Of a DNA stretch of 8,761 nucleotides, positions 6,502 to 8,761 are shown piece after piece. A model generated the notes under the pieces. The model was not told where the DNA came from. It searched no databases and saw only the letters and a list, made by a program, of their open reading frames with translations. Source of the DNA: Rhodospirillales bacterium. Its GTDB lineage: Bacteria > Pseudomonadota > Alphaproteobacteria > Acetobacterales > Acetobacteraceae. The DNA lies in NCBI GenBank assembly GCA_025350425.1, contig JANXXW010000482.1, positions 1-8,761 on the forward strand, in the 5' to 3' direction. Every line of letters begins with the position of its first letter. Position 1 is the first letter of the stretch. A program made the position numbers and the translations under genes.

Positions 6502-6616
6502 GGCTTGTCTCGCTGCTGTGTAATCCGAGGCGTCATGTGTTTTGGACCGGTATGCGCGTTGCGTCGATTGGCAACACGCCCCCGCAGCGGCATTCTGGTT
6601 CCAGCGGAGGACTCCA
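6502..6616. promoter_or_regulatory. Divergent intergenic region with a small dyad
   Basis: These 115 bases separate the maiA-type gene (minus) from the aminotransferase gene (plus), so promoters for both must lie here or overlap the coding ends. I see no strong -35/-10 pair. A dyad GTTGC-N8-GCAAC at 6558-6575 is near the centre and could be an operator shared by the two units. A strong Shine-Dalgarno GGAGG (6606-6610) belongs to the plus-strand gene. Confidence 0.4.
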
Positions 6617-7801
6617 ATGGCATATTACGACCCCCACCACCGGCCCGGCCGGCATTTCCTGCAAATCCCCGGACCCACCAACGTGCCGGATCGCGTGTTG
6701 CGGGCCATGGACCATCCGACCATGGACCATCGCGGTCCGGATTTCGGCGCCATGGGCCTAGAGATCCTGGCCAATTTGCGCCGTGTGTTCCAAACCGAGG
6801 GACCCGTGATCGTGTATCCCGCCTCGGGCACCGGCGCGTGGGAGGCGGCGCTCGCCAACACGCTCTCGCCCGGCGACACCGTGCTGATGTGCCGCACCGG
6901 GTGGTTCGCCACGCTTTGGAACGAGATGGCGGAGCGGCTGCAGCTGAAGCCTGAGTTCATCGAAACCGATTGGCGCCGGGGGGCCGATGTCGAGGCGATC
7001 GGGGCGGCGCTGGCGCGCGACAAGGCGCACCGTATTCGCGCCGTTTGCGTGGTCCATAACGAGACCTCCACGGGGTGTACGAGCCGGATCGACGAGGTTC
7101 GGGCGGCGATGGATGCAACGGGGCATCCGGCGCTGCTGCTGGTTGACACCATCTCGTCGCTCGGAAGCATTGACTACCGGCATGACGCATGGGGCGTGGA
7201 TGTGACCGTCGCGGGCTCGCAGAAGGGGCTGATGCTGCCACCGGGACTATCGTTCAACGCGATCAGCGCCAAGGCGCTGGCAGCGTGCGCAGTGTCGAAA
7301 ATGCCGCGCAGCTACTGGGACTGGCGACCGATGCTGGCGGCAAACGAGACCGGGTTTTTCCCCTACACGCCGGGCACCAACCTGCTGTATGGCCTCGATA
7401 CCGCCACCAGGATGCTGCTTGAGGAGGGGCTGGAAAACGTGTTTGCCCGGCACGACCGCTTCGCCGAGGCAACCCGGCGGGCGGTGCGGGCCTGGGGCCT
7501 GGAGATACAATGCGCCGACCCCAGGCATTACTCCTCGGCGTTGACGGCGGTGCGCCTGCCCGAGGGCCATAGTGCCGACGCGCTGCGGGCGACCATCCTG
7601 GACAAGTACAACATGAGCCTCGGCAACGGGCTGGGCATCCTGAAGGACCGCGTGTTCCGCATCGGCCACCTCGGCGACTTCGGCGACCTCCAGCTGATCG
7701 GCACGCTGGGCGGCGTCGAGATGGGGTTGCGGGCGGCTGGTGTGCCACATCGGCCGGGCGGGGTGCAGGCGGCGCTCAATTACCTCTCGGGCAACGCGTG
7801 A
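6617..7801 (+). CDS. Serine-glyoxylate aminotransferase (class V, AGXT family)
   Basis: This 394-aa PLP enzyme transfers the amino group of serine (or alanine) to glyoxylate, giving glycine and hydroxypyruvate (or pyruvate). The activity is used in the serine cycle and in glyoxylate recycling. Visible landmarks are PGPTNVP at 18-24, the cofactor loop SGTGAWEAAL at 70-79, HNETSTG at 147-153, VDTISSLG at 176-183 with the PLP-binding Asp, GSQKGLMLPPG at 200-210 with the predicted Schiff-base Lys203, TPGTNLLYGL at 251-260 and RIGHLGD at 348-354 with the substrate carboxylate Arg. The YPASGTGAWE and GSQKGLMLPPGL stretches resemble bacterial serine-glyoxylate rather than plain alanine-glyoxylate enzymes. 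The start is fixed by GGAGG six bases upstream; the frame extends back to 6542 without family resemblance. The gene is intact and is followed 58 bp later by a GST gene on the same strand. Ureidoglycine- or aspartate-type relatives share the fold, so the amino donor is inferred. Confidence 0.9.
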   Translation: MAYYDPHHRPGRHFLQIPGPTNVPDRVLRAMDHPTMDHRGPDFGAMGLEILANLRRVFQTEGPVIVYPASGTGAWEAALANTLSPGDTVLMCRTGWFATLWNEMAERLQLKPEFIETDWRRGADVEAIGAALARDKAHRIRAVCVVHNETSTGCTSRIDEVRAAMDATGHPALLLVDTISSLGSIDYRHDAWGVDVTVAGSQKGLMLPPGLSFNAISAKALAACAVSKMPRSYWDWRPMLAANETGFFPYTPGTNLLYGLDTATRMLLEEGLENVFARHDRFAEATRRAVRAWGLEIQCADPRHYSSALTAVRLPEGHSADALRATILDKYNMSLGNGLGILKDRVFRIGHLGDFGDLQLIGTLGGVEMGLRAAGVPHRPGGVQAALNYLSGNA

Positions 7802-7859
7802 CGCTTCCATCCCGCCGTCTGGCATCCCACATGCCGCGAACACAAAAGGAGCTCGCACG

Positions 7860-8555
7860 ATGATCGAAGCCTGGACCTGGCCCACTCCGAACGGACACAA
7901 AGTTCATATCGCGCTGGAAGAGTTGGGGCTGCCGTACACGGTGATCCCGGTGGACATTGGCGCTGGCGACCAGTTCAAGCCGGAGTTCCTGGCGCTGACG
8001 CCCAACCACCGCATCCCCGCAATCGTCGATCCCGACGGGCCGGGGGGCAAGCGCATCGAGTTGTTCGAGAGTGGCGCCATCCTGATCTACCTGGCCGAAA
8101 AGACTGGGCGGCTGATGCCGACCGATCCGATCGAGCGCTACACCTGCCTGCAATGGCTCATGTTCCAGATGGGTGGCGTGGGACCGATGTTTGGGCAGTA
8201 CAACCACTTCGCCACCTACGCGCCGGAGAAGCTGCCGTACGCCATCGAGCGCTACTCGAACGAGGTGAAGCGCTTGCACCTGGTGCTGAGCAAGCGGCTG
8301 TCGCAGGCCGCCTATCTCGCGGGTGACGACTACTCCATCGCCGACATCGCGACCTTCCCGTGGATCCGCAATGCCGACAAGCGGGGCATCGATCTCGCGG
8401 AATATCCGTCGGTAAAGCGCTGGCATGACGAGATCGCGGCGCGGCCGGCGGTGCTGCGCGGGGTGGAGGTGCTGTCCGAGAGCCGGCGGCAGGGGCAGAT
8501 CACCGAGGCCGAGCGCGAGGTGATGTTCGGCAAGACCCAGTTCGCGTCGAGGTAG
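7860..8555 (+). CDS. Nu-class glutathione S-transferase, YfcG-like disulfide-bond reductase
   Basis: This 231-aa cytosolic protein belongs to the Nu-class GSTs typified by E. coli YfcG and YghU, which bind glutathione or its disulfide and reduce small disulfides. The N-terminal thioredoxin-like domain shows PTPNGHKVHIALEELGLPY at 8-26, with Thr9 and Asn11 in the positions that contact glutathione in YfcG. NHRIPAIVDPDGPGG follows at 49-63 with the cis-Pro, then LFESGAILIYLAEKTG at 68-83. The helical domain carries QWLMFQMGGVGPMFGQ near 98-113 and the DDYSIADIATFPW motif near 157-170. The ATG at 7860 is supported by AAAGGAG (7845-7851) with eight bases of spacing; the frame continues upstream to 7740 but overlaps the aminotransferase gene and lacks resemblance. 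It is probably co-transcribed with that gene. Length is normal and the frame is intact. The physiological substrate is unknown. Confidence 0.88.
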   Translation: MIEAWTWPTPNGHKVHIALEELGLPYTVIPVDIGAGDQFKPEFLALTPNHRIPAIVDPDGPGGKRIELFESGAILIYLAEKTGRLMPTDPIERYTCLQWLMFQMGGVGPMFGQYNHFATYAPEKLPYAIERYSNEVKRLHLVLSKRLSQAAYLAGDDYSIADIATFPWIRNADKRGIDLAEYPSVKRWHDEIAARPAVLRGVEVLSESRRQGQITEAEREVMFGKTQFASR

Positions 8556-8561
8556 CGGTTG

Positions 8562-8606
8562 CGGCGACGTTAACTCGGGTTCAGGTCGCCTGGGTTAACG
8601 TCGCCG
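8562..8606. repeat. Long inverted repeat upstream of hisZ, candidate operator or terminator hairpin
   Basis: CGGCGACGTTAAC (8562-8574) is matched by its exact reverse complement GTTAACGTCGCCG (8594-8606). Allowing G-U pairs, the stem extends inward by six more pairs (8575-8580 with 8588-8593), leaving a 7-nt loop. It begins 7 bp after the GST stop codon. There is no T-run, so a classical terminator is doubtful. The right arm overlaps the candidate -35 box of hisZ, which suits an operator. Confidence 0.7.
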
Positions 8607-8623
8607 GCCACGGGTGCTATAGC
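8595..8623 (+). promoter_or_regulatory. Candidate sigma-70-type promoter for hisZ
   Basis: TTAACG (8595-8600) and TATAGC (8618-8623) match the -35 and -10 consensus at four of six positions each, with an ideal 17-bp spacer. Transcription would begin near 8630, leaving a leader of about 16 bases before the ATG at 8646. The -35 lies within the right arm of the inverted repeat. This is predicted by eye and untested. Confidence 0.4.
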
Positions 8624-8645
8624 TGCGTGCCACACGCGGAACGCC

Positions 8646-8761
8646 ATGACCGACGATCTTCCTCCGAACCCTGCGCTGCTGCCGGCGGGCCTGCGAGACC
8701 TGCTTCCACCCGATGCCGAGACCGAGGCGTCGGCGGTCGAGGCGTTGATGGACGTGTTCGC
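8646..8761 (+). CDS. hisZ: ATP phosphoribosyltransferase regulatory subunit HisZ, N-terminal part (3' end outside window)
   Basis: The frame from ATG 8646 stays open to the window edge and gives 38 residues: MTDDLPPNPALLPAGLRDLLP, then PDAETEASAVEALMDVF. The LLPxGLRDLLPPDA segment is the typical start of HisZ, a catalytically inactive histidyl-tRNA synthetase paralogue. HisZ pairs with short-form HisG to make the first enzyme of histidine biosynthesis and gives it feedback control. True HisS also begins with a related GxxD segment, but the extended Leu-Leu-Pro-rich form favours HisZ. The upstream purine stretch (GCGGAA) is a weak ribosome site. A candidate promoter overlapped by an inverted repeat lies just upstream, so the gene probably has its own transcript rather than depending on the GST gene. 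Confidence 0.75.
   Translation, partial: MTDDLPPNPALLPAGLRDLLPPDAETEASAVEALMDVF

Noticed and set aside
6542..6616. Extended start of the aminotransferase
   Set aside because: There is no ribosome site for the upstream start and no family resemblance in the 25 extra residues. GGAGG sits ideally before the ATG at 6617.
5830..6954. A 374-codon open frame on the plus strand
   Set aside because: It covers the antisense of the maiA-type gene and then another frame of the aminotransferase. The composition is Arg/Gly/Ala-rich without motifs.
7740..7859. Upstream start for the Nu-class GST overlapping the aminotransferase gene
   Set aside because: The family sequence begins exactly at ATG 7860, which has AAAGGAG upstream. 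The extension is Arg/Ser-rich filler.
1..8761. CRISPR array, tRNA, rRNA or riboswitch
   Set aside because: No regularly spaced repeats, no cloverleaf-like sequence with the conserved T-loop, and no known aptamer core were seen on reading both strands.

Overview
The window looks like chromosomal DNA from a GC-rich alphaproteobacterium. The family Acetobacteraceae is my best guess. It rests on the start of a hisZ-type histidine gene at the right edge, the small secreted EF-hand protein with an NSSKDGHLT-type loop, and overall codon use. It is an inference; no rRNA or other taxonomic marker is present.

Layout, left to right. (1) 1-819 (+): the 3' part of a low-specificity L-threonine aldolase gene. 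(2) 913-1251 (+): a small exported EF-hand protein whose Shine-Dalgarno sequence lies in a predicted hairpin. (3) 1334-1823 (+): a badly damaged Nramp-family metal transporter pseudogene, with a probable frameshift near the start, a large internal deletion and a missing 3' end. (4) 1824-2832: a patch visibly richer in A/T than its surroundings. It carries a perfect 24-bp palindrome, one orphan minus-strand gene for a lysine-rich helical protein of unknown function (1918-2727), and a 15-bp tandem repeat upstream of that gene. (5) 2833-6501 (-): an apparent operon reading right to left, made of a zeta-class GST / maleylacetoacetate isomerase, a 43-codon remnant of a VOC/glyoxalase-family gene, and a 950-aa D-2-hydroxyacid dehydrogenase of the FAD plus Fe-S type (YdiJ-like). 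(6) 6502-6616: the divergent intergenic region. (7) 6617-8555 (+): a serine-glyoxylate aminotransferase gene followed by a Nu-class GST gene. (8) 8556-8645: a long inverted repeat overlapping a candidate promoter, then the first 38 codons of hisZ.

How the genes may work together. Threonine aldolase, serine-glyoxylate aminotransferase and the D-2-hydroxyacid dehydrogenase all sit around glycine, serine, glyoxylate and 2-hydroxyacid metabolism. The two GSTs, of different classes, flank the divergent promoter region and may handle reactive carbonyl or maleyl-type intermediates or thiol redox. This grouping is inferred from adjacency; the true substrate of the dehydrogenase cannot be read from sequence. 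I found no CRISPR array, tRNA, rRNA, transposase or recognisable defence system. The part least explained by known families is the 1.8-2.8 kb patch with the orphan gene. The small regulatory-looking structures (hairpin over a start region, start/stop overlap with a gene remnant, dyad over a promoter) are the other points worth testing.
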